A stretch of DNA of 64,000 bases from Ruegeria meonggei (GTDB lineage: Bacteria; Pseudomonadota; Alphaproteobacteria; Rhodobacterales; Rhodobacteraceae). Of this stretch, positions 56,679 to 64,000 are shown piece after piece (position 1 is the stretch's first letter; each line of letters opens with the position of its first letter). The notes beneath the pieces were generated by a model that saw only the letters and a program-made list of their open reading frames with translations, was not told the origin of the DNA and did no database searches. The position numbers were made by a program, and so were the translations under genes. The stretch is taken from the NCBI RefSeq assembly GCF_900172215.1, contig NZ_FWFP01000012.1, positions 95,721-159,720 on the forward strand. Reading direction: 5' to 3'.

Positions 56679-57722
56679 TCACGCAGCACGCGCGCGATGC
56701 TTTTTCTCTTTTTCAAGCCACGTTTCGGCGAAACGCAGCACATCTTCTTCACTCGTCTGAGGGCCCAGCGAAACGCGGATTGCGCTTGCGGCCGTCCCCT
56801 CGTCATATCCCATTGCGGTTAAAACCGCGCTGGCCCGAACCTTGCCGCTGGAACAGGCTGAACCCGCGCTTACTGCAAAACCGGCCAGATCCATCTGCAT
56901 CACCTGCGTCTCACCCTTCCAGCCGGGTGTTGCAAAGCACAAAGTGTTGGGCAGACGTTCGATATCTTTCCCGACAAAAATAGTAGATTTAGAACCAGCC
57001 TCAAGGGCCATTTCTAGAATATTTCTAAATTCTTTCACCTGCTCCCAAACACCATTGGCCAAATCCTTGGCAGCAGCTTCAGCTGCGGCCCCGAACCCCG
57101 AGATTCCAATGACATTTTCGGTTCCTGACCGACGACCCATTTCCTGGCCGCCGCCTTTGATCTGCGCTTGCAGATCAGTGCCGCGCTTTAACACCACCGC
57201 GCCAACGCCCTTGGGGCCGCCCAGCTTATGTGCCGAGACCAACGCCATCTGCGCACCCAGCCAGTTAAAAGCAACGGGCAATTTGCCAAAAGCCTGCGTG
57301 GCATCGGTCACGGCAAGGCCCGCAGGTAAACTCTGTACGACCCCGGTTTCGGAATTGGCCAGTTGCACAGTGGCATTTTCCGGGTCAGGCACGGTGACCA
57401 CCCCAGACAAAGAAACTGCTAGATCTTCAACAATCCAAGACCTTACAGCGTCATGTTCTATTGCAGCGCCATGTATCTCTCGGCCCGCCAAGGCCAACGA
57501 CGCCCCTTCGGTTGAACCTGAAGTAAACACGATATCCGCCCCCTCGGCCCCAAAGGCTGCCGCGATCTGCGCCCGTGCCCGTTCGACCAGAGCCTTGGCG
57601 GCGCGTCCTTCGGCATGCACTGACGACGGGTTGCCGCAGACATCCATTGCAGCGATCATTGCATCGCGGGCCTCGGGCCGCAGAGGCGTCGTTGCATTGT
57701 GATCCAAGTATACACGTTTCAT
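56679..57722 (-). CDS. Cysteine desulfurase, IscS/NifS type
   Basis: 347 residues. 'VYLDHNATTPLRPEARDAM', PLP lysine in 'ALVSAHKLGGPKGVGAVVLKRG', and active Cys in 'VSAGSACSSGKVRASAVLTAMG' (type I, long-loop desulfurase). Shorter than E. coli IscS (404) and lacking its C-terminal tail. The operon therefore encodes two desulfurases of different types, this one first and SufS last. ATG at 57722; 60 bases after the regulator gene. Confidence 0.93.
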   Translation of the reverse strand: MKRVYLDHNATTPLRPEARDAMIAAMDVCGNPSSVHAEGRAAKALVERARAQIAAAFGAEGADIVFTSGSTEGASLALAGREIHGAAIEHDAVRSWIVEDLAVSLSGVVTVPDPENATVQLANSETGVVQSLPAGLAVTDATQAFGKLPVAFNWLGAQMALVSAHKLGGPKGVGAVVLKRGTDLQAQIKGGGQEMGRRSGTENVIGISGFGAAAEAAAKDLANGVWEQVKEFRNILEMALEAGSKSTIFVGKDIERLPNTLCFATPGWKGETQVMQMDLAGFAVSAGSACSSGKVRASAVLTAMGYDEGTAASAIRVSLGPQTSEEDVLRFAETWLEKEKKHRARAA

Positions 57723-57782
57723 GGATACATCTTTTCCCAGACCCGGAAACACCCGGCAGTCCTTAAATCCGATCGCATTGCC

Positions 57783-58241
57783 CTAATCATCCACAACAGC
57801 AAACAGGCTTGGCACTGCGGGGCACGGCGCAAGATCATTCTTGATCACATCCGACAACCGGGTCTGATGCAGGAAGACATAGACATTCGCGCTTAGGCTC
57901 TCCCACAAGCGATTGGTCAGCGACTGGGCCCGACTGCCCGAGGACGCGCCAGACGCGCCTGCGCCCTTTTGCAATGCGTCTACGGTTTCATCCACGGCGG
58001 CCAGAACTTCGACCACGCGAATTTCCGACGGTGGGCGCGCCAGACGGTACCCGCCACCCGGCCCGCGCACCGAAACCACAAGCTCTGCACGGCGGAGTTT
58101 CACAAAAAGCTGCTCAAGATACGGCAAGGAAACATCCTGACGCTCAGATATTTCGCTGAGGGTGACCAACGTTTCAGCCGGACGAAGAGCGATGTCGGCC
58201 AAAGCAACCATCGCATAACGACCTTTGGTCGACAGCTTCAT
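57783..58241 (-). CDS. iscR: Rrf2 family regulator, IscR type
   Basis: 152 residues. Winged helix 'MKLSTKGRYAMVALADIAL' and 'VSLPYLEQLFVKLRRAELVVSVRGPGGGYRLARP' are IscR-like. The cluster loop that carries three Cys in E. coli IscR is here 'QKGAGASGASSGSRAQSL' without any Cys; the only Cys is C140 near the C-terminus. Rhodobacter IscR is known to lack the three-Cys motif and still bind a cluster. It should repress the suf operon that it heads. GAGGTAAAC precedes the ATG. Confidence 0.92.
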   Translation of the reverse strand: MKLSTKGRYAMVALADIALRPAETLVTLSEISERQDVSLPYLEQLFVKLRRAELVVSVRGPGGGYRLARPPSEIRVVEVLAAVDETVDALQKGAGASGASSGSRAQSLTNRLWESLSANVYVFLHQTRLSDVIKNDLAPCPAVPSLFAVVDD

Positions 58242-58337
58242 TTTGTTTACCTCATGGCAGGTTCAGCGCGAAAACATTGACGCCGCCGTCGCCAGTGCGT
58301 ATCTCCGACTGGCAGCGACTTGCGCATAGTATCACAA

Positions 58338-58374
58338 TTAGAACCGTTCTAAGGTGCCTGACGAGAACCGTCAA
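58338..58374 (-). promoter_or_regulatory. iscR-suf promoter with two palindromes (Irr/ICE-like and second site)
   Basis: Minus-strand promoter TTGACG (58369-58374), 17 bases, TAGAAC (58346-58351). The -10 lies within a perfect 15-bp palindrome TTAGAAC-C-GTTCTAA (plus strand, 58338-58352), similar to the ICE/Irr box of alphaproteobacteria. The -35 lies within TGACG-N5-CGTCA (58359-58373), a candidate IscR (iron-Rhodo-box) site. Binding is inferred from position and resemblance only. Confidence 0.6.
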
Positions 58375-58418
58375 GTATTTCGCGGCACCAAGAAGAAAAA
58401 GACAGGACCAAAGCACAC

Positions 58419-59072
58419 ATGCCCGAGGTGATTTTTCCCGGACCCGAAGGCCGCCTGGAAGGCCGTTACCACCCGCAAAAGGAAAAAGACGCACCGATCG
58501 CTATCGTGCTTCATCCACATCCTCAGTTCGGCGGGACCATGAACAACAAGGTGGTCTATAACCTGCACTACGCGTTCTACAACATGGGCTTTACCGTGTT
58601 GCGGTTCAACTTTCGCGGCGTCGGCCGCAGCCAGGGCGAATACGATCAAGGCGTGGGCGAGCTGAGCGATGCGGCGTCGGCGCTGGATTATCTGCAGTCG
58701 ATGAACAACAACTCGAAACACTGCTGGGTGGCCGGGTTCTCGTTCGGGGCGTGGATCGGCATGCAGCTATTGATGCGCCGTCCGGAAATCACCGGGTTCA
58801 TCAGTGTCTCGCCGCCGGCGAACATGTATGATTTCTCGTTCCTGGCACCCTGCCCGTCATCTGGCCTTATCATCAACGGCTCGTCCGACCGCGTGGCCCC
58901 GCCCGCAGACACCGTCTCGCTTGTGAATAAACTGCATGAGCAAAAGGGAATCACAATCACCCATAACGAAGTTGAAGGAGCCGATCACTTCTTCCAGGAC
59001 CGCCATATGGATACGATGATCACCGATGTCAGCGACTATGTGAAACGCCGCCTGACCGAGACCACACGCTGA
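58419..59072 (+). CDS. Alpha/beta hydrolase
   Basis: 217 residues. 'IVLHPHPQFGGTMNNKVVYNL' and 'VLRFNFRGVGRSQGEYDQG' open the fold; the nucleophile elbow is 'VAGFSFGAWIGMQ' (G-x-S-x-G). Asp in 'NGSSDRVAPP' and His in 'GADHFFQDR' complete a likely triad. Relatives are carboxylesterase/dienelactone-hydrolase-like of unknown substrate. Divergent from iscR; the two starts are 177 bases apart. Confidence 0.88.
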   Translation: MPEVIFPGPEGRLEGRYHPQKEKDAPIAIVLHPHPQFGGTMNNKVVYNLHYAFYNMGFTVLRFNFRGVGRSQGEYDQGVGELSDAASALDYLQSMNNNSKHCWVAGFSFGAWIGMQLLMRRPEITGFISVSPPANMYDFSFLAPCPSSGLIINGSSDRVAPPADTVSLVNKLHEQKGITITHNEVEGADHFFQDRHMDTMITDVSDYVKRRLTETTR

Positions 59073-59317
59073 TGTCCGATACCATCATCACCCTTGCGGC
59101 CAAACTGGCCGAGGACACGATGAAGGTGATGGATGAGACCGGGAATGACCGTTTTTTCGTTGAAGTGGGCGAGCTTTTGGGCGCGTCCTCTCAAACCTTG
59201 GAAGAAGCGTTCCTGACCGAAATCCGCGTGCGACTGGCCGAGCGCAAAGCCCGGCAATTCGTGGTGCGGAAACTGACCGAGCATCGAGCCAAGACGAAAG
59301 CGATCGAAAAACAATGA
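59072..59317 (+). CDS. Small conserved protein, function unknown
   Basis: 81 residues, predicted all helical and charged at the C-terminus ('RVRLAERKARQFVVRKLTEHRAKTKAIEKQ' in outline). No domain recognised. It is translationally coupled on both sides: its ATG overlaps the hydrolase stop (TGATG) and its stop overlaps the HD-protein start (ATGA). It may be a regulator or partner of one of those enzymes. Confidence 0.75.
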   Translation: MSDTIITLAAKLAEDTMKVMDETGNDRFFVEVGELLGASSQTLEEAFLTEIRVRLAERKARQFVVRKLTEHRAKTKAIEKQ

Positions 59318-60471
59318 CCGAAAGACTGTCCGCGCAGATTGAATTCCTGAAACGCGCGGACAGGCTCAAGTCAGTTGATCGCGCCAATTTCCTGCTGGAC
59401 CAGTCCCGCCCTGAAAATGCCGCCGAACACAGCTGGCAGCTGGCTTTGTGGGCTCTGGTAATGGAACCCGTGGCGGATGAAGATGTCAGCATTAACCGGG
59501 TCATCCGGATGCTGTTGCTGCATGATTTGGTGGAAATCGTAGTCGGTGACCATCCCATTCACCTGCAGACAGACTGGCAGGCTCTGGAACAGGCCGAACA
59601 AGCCGCAGCAGCAGAGTTGTTCGGGCTGCTGCCCACGGATCAAGCCGCCAGTTTCCTGGCCTTGTGGCAAGAGTTTGAGGCCGACAGGACCCCGGACGCG
59701 AAATTCGCCAAGCACCTCGACCGGTGCCAACCGATGTTTCAGGTCTTGTGCTCGCCCGCGCCAAACCCTGAACACCTTGCAATCGTCCAGAACAATCTGA
59801 ACAGCGGGCGTGCGGCCTATCTGAAAACGGCACTCCCGCAGGCTTATGACGCGGCGCATCGTCTGTTGATCGGCGAGGCCCCAGCACAGTCGGCATTCTC
59901 GTCCCGCCTGCCCTTTTTGGCGGAAACGGACCAGCTAAAGTCGGTCTACCGCGCCTCGCGCTTGTTGTCTGATCAGCGTTTCGAAAACTCGGCCGAGCAT
60001 TCCTGGCACATTATGCTGTTTGCCTGGGTCCTGTGTGAATACGCCACGCCCGGTTTCTCTATCGACCGTGTCCTGAAAATGCTGTTGCTGCACGACATTG
60101 TAGAGATTGATGCCGGTGACCACCCGATCCACGGTCAGGTCGACCACGCGGCGCAAGAAGCTGAAGAACAGGCGGCGGCTAACAGGTTGTTCGGAATGTT
60201 GCCCACGGATCAGAGGGTCAGCTTTTTGGCCCTGTGGCAGGAGTTCGAAGCCGCCGACAGCCAGGATGCCCGCTTTGCCAAAGCAATCGACCGGATTCAG
60301 ACGCCCATCGGCAACCTTGAAACCGGAGGTGGATCATGGGTGGATTATGACGTCACCTTCGCACAAATCGAAGAGCGCGTCGGCAATCCCATTCAACGGG
60401 GTGCACCCGATTTATGGGCTTGGCTGCGCCCTCAGCTTGTGGCGTACTTTACGGCTGAAATCCGCGTCTGA
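59314..60471 (+). CDS. Tandem HD-domain protein (YfbR/HDDC2-like, duplicated)
   Basis: 385 residues made of two similar halves offset by 190 residues. Each half has 'EHSW' (H39; H229), 'LLLHD' (H70-D71; H260-D261), 'GDHPIH', 'LLPTDQ..SFLALWQEFEA', and a final Asp in 'LDRCQP' / 'IDRIQT' (D136; D326), the HD metal ligands. Single-domain relatives are 5'-deoxynucleotidases of about 190 residues. The first copy has V76 where the second has D266 (VEIVVGD versus VEIDAGD), so the copies may differ in activity. Coupled to the small upstream gene. Confidence 0.88.
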   Translation: MTERLSAQIEFLKRADRLKSVDRANFLLDQSRPENAAEHSWQLALWALVMEPVADEDVSINRVIRMLLLHDLVEIVVGDHPIHLQTDWQALEQAEQAAAAELFGLLPTDQAASFLALWQEFEADRTPDAKFAKHLDRCQPMFQVLCSPAPNPEHLAIVQNNLNSGRAAYLKTALPQAYDAAHRLLIGEAPAQSAFSSRLPFLAETDQLKSVYRASRLLSDQRFENSAEHSWHIMLFAWVLCEYATPGFSIDRVLKMLLLHDIVEIDAGDHPIHGQVDHAAQEAEEQAAANRLFGMLPTDQRVSFLALWQEFEAADSQDARFAKAIDRIQTPIGNLETGGGSWVDYDVTFAQIEERVGNPIQRGAPDLWAWLRPQLVAYFTAEIRV

Positions 60472-60484
60472 CGCCCCGCAAAGA

Positions 60485-60517
60485 AAAAGAGGCACGAATG
60501 CCTCTTTTCCCGTTTTC
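60485..60517. terminator. Bidirectional terminator between HD gene and small minus-strand gene
   Basis: Perfect 10-bp stem AAAAGAGGCA (60485-60494) and TGCCTCTTTT (60499-60508). Loop CGAA on plus, TTCG on minus; T-rich tails both ways (TTTTCCCGTTTT and TTTTTCTTT). Confidence 0.9.
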
Positions 60518-60526
60518 GGCTGGCGC

Positions 60527-60658
60527 CTAAACCTGTGTACTATTCAACCGATCAACAATTTTGGCTGCATTTTTGTCGACGGACCCCCCGTCAGCAAGCC
60601 ACCCAAGCGCCACAATAAGTGCCGAAACAAAGATGACGGATTTAGCAAATAACGTCAT
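60527..60658 (-). CDS. Predicted 43-residue membrane protein
   Basis: ATG to TAG frame of 43 codons starting MTLFAKSVIFVSALIVALG, a single hydrophobic helix, followed by a polar tail (LADGGSVDKNAAKIVD, then RLNSTQV). GGTGAG lies nine bases upstream of the ATG and the strong bidirectional terminator begins 19 bases after the stop. Length is too short for confident gene calling, but the composition and flanking signals look like a real small protein. No family recognised. Confidence 0.5.
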   Translation of the reverse strand: MTLFAKSVIFVSALIVALGWLADGGSVDKNAAKIVDRLNSTQV

Positions 60659-60727
60659 TGGAAATACTCACCAAACAAAAAATCATTAAAAACAATACAC
60701 TGATAACACAAACACAGCTGAGAAAAT

Positions 60728-60750
60728 AGTCAGGTTATCCTGACCTGACT
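60728..60750. promoter_or_regulatory. Inverted repeat before small protein and SMR gene
   Basis: AGTCAGGT (60728-60735) and ACCTGACT (60743-60750), with an overlapping GTCAGG-TTAT-CCTGAC hairpin. It lies between the divergent small membrane protein gene and the SMR transporter gene and could be a shared operator. Confidence 0.35.
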
Positions 60751-60866
60751 GTTTGCCCCAGATTTCGGGTATCGCAATCGCTAACTCTTGAGATATCCAA
60801 AAATTCTCTTGCCGCAGAACTGCGTTTTGTGATCAACCAAACAAAACCCAGAACGAGATTTCTGAC

Positions 60867-61202
60867 ATGCCCAAAGCCTATCTGATTTTGTTGCTGGCGG
60901 TTGCCGCAGAGACCATCGGCACCACCGCGCTGCAGGCCAGTCAGCAGTTCAGTCGGTTCTGGCCCTCGGTTCTGGTTGTGATCAGTTACGGGATCGCTTT
61001 CTATCTGCTTGGCCTGACTTTGCGTTTCATGCCTGTTGGCATTGTCTACGCTATCTGGTCGGGCCTGGGCATCTTTCTGATAGCGATCATCGGGTATATC
61101 GCCTTTGGGCAGAAACTTGATTGGCCAGCGGTTCTTGGTCTTGCCATGATTTTGGGTGGAATCCTGATCATTCACCTGTTTTCCAAGACTGCCGGGCACT
61201 GA
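60867..61202 (+). CDS. Small multidrug resistance (EmrE-type) transporter
   Basis: 111 residues, four membrane helices. 'LLLAVAAETIGTTALQASQQFSRFWPS' contains the essential membrane-embedded Glu (E15) of EmrE-like proteins; 'YAIWSGLGIFLIAIIGYIAFGQKLDW' matches helices 3-4. It should work as an antiparallel dimer exchanging cations such as quaternary ammonium compounds for protons. Substrate range not predictable. Followed 76 bases later by typA. Confidence 0.9.
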   Translation: MPKAYLILLLAVAAETIGTTALQASQQFSRFWPSVLVVISYGIAFYLLGLTLRFMPVGIVYAIWSGLGIFLIAIIGYIAFGQKLDWPAVLGLAMILGGILIIHLFSKTAGH

Positions 61203-61278
61203 TCGCCGGTTAGGGCTGGTATATTTTGCCGTGCCGCGTTATGCGCGCGGCAACTTCCCGTTCAAAGGCTGACCTCTC

Positions 61279-63096
61279 ATGGACCTGCGCAATATCGCAA
61301 TCATCGCTCACGTGGACCACGGCAAGACGACCCTGGTGGATGAGCTGCTCAAACAATCCGGCGCGTTCCGGGAAAACCAGGCCGTGGCAGAGCGCGCCAT
61401 GGACAGCAACGATCTGGAGCGCGAGCGTGGGATCACCATCCTGGCCAAGGCCACATCGGTCGAGTGGAACGGCACGCGCGTCAACATCGTCGACACCCCT
61501 GGCCACGCCGATTTCGGCGGTGAGGTCGAACGTATCCTCAGTATGGTCGATGGCGTTGTCCTGCTGGTCGATGCCGCCGAAGGTCCGATGCCGCAGACCA
61601 AGTTTGTCACGTCCAAGGCGCTGGCGCTGGGCCTGCGTCCCATCGTGGTGCTGAACAAGGTCGACAAACCGGATGCTGAACCTGATCGCGCGCTGGACGA
61701 ATGTTTCGACCTGTTCGCCAATCTGGGTGCTGATGACGACCAGCTGGATTTTCCGGCCATGTACGCATCGGGACGGTCCGGCTGGGCGGATATGGAACTG
61801 GACGGGCCGCGCAAGGACCTTTCTGCTCTGTTCGACTTGATCGTGGACCACGTCCCTGCCCCGCAGCAGATCGAACACAAGGACGAACCCTTTCGCATGC
61901 TGGCCACAACACTGGGCAGCGATCCGTTCATCGGGCGCATTCTGACCGGCCGTGTCGAAAGCGGCACGCTGAAGGCGGGTGACAACCTCAAGGCGCTCAG
62001 CCGGGATGGCACGTTGATCGAGAACTTTCGCGCGTCGAAAATTCTGGCGTTCCGCGGTCTGGCGCAACAGCCAATCGACGTGGCCGAGGCCGGCGATATC
62101 GTAACCATCGCCGGTATGAGCAAGGCCACTGTGGCCGACTCACTGGTGTCACCCCAGGTCGAAGAGGGCTTGCCCGCGCAACCCATCGATCCGCCAACCA
62201 TCACGGTGACATTCGGCATCAATGATTCGCCACTGGCCGGGCGTGACGGCAAAAAGGTACAGTCCCGTGTCATTCGCGACCGCCTGATGAAAGAGGCTGA
62301 ATCTAACGTCGCCATTCGCATCACTGACACCCCCGGCGGCGAAGCCTTTGAGGTTGCCGGTCGTGGTGAACTGCAGATGGGTGTTCTGATCGAAAACATG
62401 CGCCGCGAAGGGTTCGAACTCAGCATCTCGCGCCCACAGGTTCTGTTCCGCGAAGAAGACGGACAACGCCTTGAACCGATTGAAGAAGTCACCATCGATG
62501 TGGATGACGAATACTCAGGCTCGGTCATCGAAAAGATCACGGGTGCACGCAAGGGCGAACTGGCTGAGATGCGCCCCGCCGGGGTCGGCAAGACCCGGAT
62601 CATCGCCCATGTCCCCTCGCGTGGGTTGATCGGTTATCACGGCGAATTCCTGACAGACACACGCGGAACCGGTGTCCTGAACCGCGTGTTCCACGGCTGG
62701 GCGGCGCACAAAGGACCGATCCCCGGACGTCGCGCCGGGGTTCTGATTTCGATGGAAAACGGTCAGGCTGTCGCCTATGCGCTATGGAACCTGGAAGAGC
62801 GTGGCCGCATGTTTGTTTCACCTCAAACAGACGTCTATCAAGGCATGGTGATCGGAGAGCATTCTCGTGACAACGATCTTGAGGTTAACCCTCTGAAAGG
62901 TAAAAAACTTACCAACGTTCGGGCCAGCGGATCCGATGATGCAGTTCGGCTGACACCCCATATCCAGTTCTCGTTGGAAGAGGCGATTGCCTATATTGAC
63001 GATGATGAGCTGGTCGAGGTCACTCCGAACGCGGTTCGTCTACGCAAACGCTTTCTTGATCCTCACGAACGTAAACGTATGGCGAAATCTGCTTAG
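61279..63096 (+). CDS. typA: Ribosome-associated GTPase TypA/BipA
   Basis: 605 residues. G1 '[17 protein letters not shown]', switch I '[19 protein letters not shown]', G3 '[16 protein letters not shown]', G4 '[11 protein letters not shown]', then EF-G-like domains and the C-terminal BipA domain ('[44 protein letters not shown]' in outline). It binds 70S/50S ribosomes and helps 50S assembly at low temperature and under stress. AAAGG precedes the ATG. Ends at a terminator. Confidence 0.97.
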   Translation: MDLRNIAIIAHVDHGKTTLVDELLKQSGAFRENQAVAERAMDSNDLERERGITILAKATSVEWNGTRVNIVDTPGHADFGGEVERILSMVDGVVLLVDAAEGPMPQTKFVTSKALALGLRPIVVLNKVDKPDAEPDRALDECFDLFANLGADDDQLDFPAMYASGRSGWADMELDGPRKDLSALFDLIVDHVPAPQQIEHKDEPFRMLATTLGSDPFIGRILTGRVESGTLKAGDNLKALSRDGTLIENFRASKILAFRGLAQQPIDVAEAGDIVTIAGMSKATVADSLVSPQVEEGLPAQPIDPPTITVTFGINDSPLAGRDGKKVQSRVIRDRLMKEAESNVAIRITDTPGGEAFEVAGRGELQMGVLIENMRREGFELSISRPQVLFREEDGQRLEPIEEVTIDVDDEYSGSVIEKITGARKGELAEMRPAGVGKTRIIAHVPSRGLIGYHGEFLTDTRGTGVLNRVFHGWAAHKGPIPGRRAGVLISMENGQAVAYALWNLEERGRMFVSPQTDVYQGMVIGEHSRDNDLEVNPLKGKKLTNVRASGSDDAVRLTPHIQFSLEEAIAYIDDDELVEVTPNAVRLRKRFLDPHERKRMAKSA

Positions 63097-63396
63097 TTCT
63101 GACAGTGATATAGTTCACACTTTGGAAACAATGACGCATTCGTGACATATTTGCTTCCGGATTGAGTGTTTCGGAGTTCTTGGGGCCCGCCATTTTGGCG
63201 GGCTTTCTCTTTGTTTTTTATCCGTTTTCTTTCGCCAAAGGATATTCCAAATATTAATTTTGGGTGAACGCCTCTTGAAAATGTGACGCAAAGCAGGTGT
63301 AATTATGGTTGAAGTGTGGCACAATTATAGTACCTAAAACGTGTGGCACGACAAGTTTGTGCAAGTGTTAGTAACGAGTATTGAAGGAGTGGCGCC
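63097..63396. other. 300-bp intergenic region with terminator and direct repeats
   Basis: Holds the typA terminator (63185-63220) and, nearer the next gene, two copies of GTGTGGCAC (63314-63322 and 63341-63349) 27 bases apart flanking a TATAGT (63326-63331) that could be a -10 element. Nothing else is convincing. Confidence 0.6.
63185..63220 (+). terminator. Rho-independent terminator after typA
   Basis: GCCCGCCA (63185-63192), loop TTT, TGGCGGGC (63196-63203), then TTTCTCTTTGTTTTTT. Confidence 0.9.
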
Positions 63397-64000
63397 ATGC
63401 GCGTGAAATCCCGTTTATTATCTATAGTATTTTTATCTGCAACCTTTCCCCTGATCTCCGCCAGCGCGGCTCATGCGGAAAGATGTAACATCAAAACAGC
63501 CAAGCAATCTGTTTCAACTGAAACCCTGTGTGATTGCACAGTCGTTGACACACGCATGTTGCGTTACATTCAACGCCGCGCTGATTTCGATGACATTCTG
63601 GCCCGGACGCTCGACAGCTGCCCTGCTTTCGCGGCCGTTCTGACCGACCTTCCAACTGCAACGACGGCGACCAATGACCGCGACGGTGATTCCAACGACG
63701 GCGGCCTGAGTGGCAGCAGTGGCAACAACGGCGGCGGCGGCAATAACGGCGGTGGCGGTAATAATGGCGGCGGCGGCAATAATGGCGGCGGCGGCAATAA
63801 CGGCGGCGGCGGCAATAACGGCGGCGGCGGCAATAACGGCGGCGGCGGCAATAACGGCGGCGGCGGCAATAACGGCGGCGGCGGCAATAACGGCGGCGGC
63901 GGCAATAACGGCGGCGGCGGCAATAACGGCGGCGGCGGCAATAACGGCGGCGGCGGCAATAACGGCGGCGGCGGCAATAACGGCGGCGGCGGCAATAACG
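63397..64000 (+). CDS. Secreted protein with Asn/Gly repeat, 3'-truncated by window edge
   Basis: The frame is open from ATG 63397 to the window end (201 codons visible, no stop). GAAGGAGT precedes the ATG. Signal peptide MRVKSRLLSIVFLSATFPLI... ends near 'ASAAHA'. A short globular part follows with Cys residues in 'ERCNIKT', 'TLCDCTV' and 'DSCPAF', then an acidic linker, then from residue 110 a repeat of Asn-Asn-Gly-Gly-Gly-Gly. Similar Gly/Asn-rich low-complexity tails occur in surface and biofilm-matrix proteins; function here is unknown. A minus-strand poly-Pro frame over the repeat is a shadow. Confidence 0.8.
   Translation, partial: MRVKSRLLSIVFLSATFPLISASAAHAERCNIKTAKQSVSTETLCDCTVVDTRMLRYIQRRADFDDILARTLDSCPAFAAVLTDLPTATTATNDRDGDSNDGGLSGSSGNNGGGGNNGGGGNNGGGGNNGGGGNNGGGGNNGGGGNNGGGGNNGGGGNNGGGGNNGGGGNNGGGGNNGGGGNNGGGGNNGGGGNNGGGGNN
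63724..64000 (+). repeat. 18-bp tandem repeat encoding NNGGGG, more than 15 units
   Basis: Unit AATAACGGCGGCGGCGGC. 277 bases are visible (15.4 units) and the array continues beyond the window. The first four units carry third-position variants (AACAAC, GGT, AATAAT), the rest are identical, which indicates recent expansion by slippage or unequal crossover at the 3' side. Confidence 0.97.

Noticed and set aside
61308..62603. 431-codon minus-strand frame inside typA
   Set aside because: Ser/Arg/Pro-rich shadow of TypA with no family features.
63345..63362. Sigma-54 promoter suggested by TGGCAC before the repeat protein
   Set aside because: The GC of the -12 element is not at the required distance from the GG of the -24 element in either copy.
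63570..63995. Minus-strand poly-Pro/Leu protein
   Set aside because: It is the complement of the Asn/Gly repeat and has no start context; the plus-strand frame has a signal peptide and ribosome-binding site.

Overview
The window is a contiguous piece of chromosome from an alphaproteobacterium of the Rhodobacterales, most likely the Roseobacter group. The evidence is a GC-rich, gene-dense sequence with an rplU-rpmA-LysE-GNAT-obgE-proB-proA-chpT gene order, a ChpT phosphotransferase of the CtrA relay, an L21 with an acidic Ala-rich tail, OlsB/OlsA ornithine-lipid enzymes, and an IscR-like repressor that lacks the usual three-cysteine cluster. The genus cannot be fixed from the sequence alone. 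No prophage, insertion sequence, CRISPR array, integrase or rRNA operon is visible; this looks like core chromosome with a few local curiosities.

Layout. 1-1.5 kb: two tandem DUF2059 proteins, the first cut by the window edge. 1.5-9.8 kb: ribosomal proteins L21/L27, a LysE-type exporter and acetyltransferase, ObgE, the proline pair ProB/ProA, ChpT, a DUF3553 protein and OlsB/OlsA. 10-11.8 kb: rpsB-tsf. 11.8-21.5 kb: a structured RNA candidate, an aroQ-luxR pair, then oxidoreductases, a phosphotransferase, a serine hydrolase, a thioesterase and glutaryl-CoA dehydrogenase (acyl-CoA and aromatic catabolism flavour). 21.6-29.1 kb: the phosphate regulon phoR-pstSCAB-phoU-phoB on the minus strand with a three-repeat Pho box before pstS. 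29.1-31.2 kb: yicC-gmk-gamma carbonic anhydrase. 31.4-35.8 kb: a PAS protein, class II DAHP synthase, a GlxA-family regulator and a soluble sugar dehydrogenase. 36-41.7 kb: a branched-chain amino-acid-type ABC transporter interrupted by a small AT-richer secreted protein gene. 41.9-44.8 kb: a lipoprotein, a HerA-like ATPase, two predicted small RNAs and an IalB-family protein. 44.9-47.5 kb: lpxD-acyl carrier protein-ketoacyl synthase. 47.5-50 kb: a divergent L,D-transpeptidase and M15-like peptidase pair. 50.1-58.2 kb: tRNA-Arg and an iscR-iscS-sufB-x-sufC-sufD-yip-yip-sufS iron-sulfur operon. 58.4-63.1 kb: a hydrolase, a small protein, a tandem-HD protein, a predicted 43-residue membrane protein, an SMR transporter and TypA. 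63.4 kb to the end: a secreted protein running into an 18-bp Asn/Gly repeat that continues past the window.

How parts work together. PhoR/PhoB should control pstSCAB through the Pho box and PhoU should couple transport to signalling. The suf operon assembles Fe-S clusters under an IscR-like repressor, and its promoter carries a 15-bp palindrome resembling the Irr (ICE) site, so iron and Fe-S status probably converge there. The strongest unexplained signals are noncoding: two adjacent sRNA-like units at 43.8-44.0 kb, one with an exposed C/U-rich anti-Shine-Dalgarno-like loop, and a nested-hairpin RNA with its own terminator at 11.8-12.0 kb beside a LuxR-type regulator whose ligand pocket has non-canonical residues.
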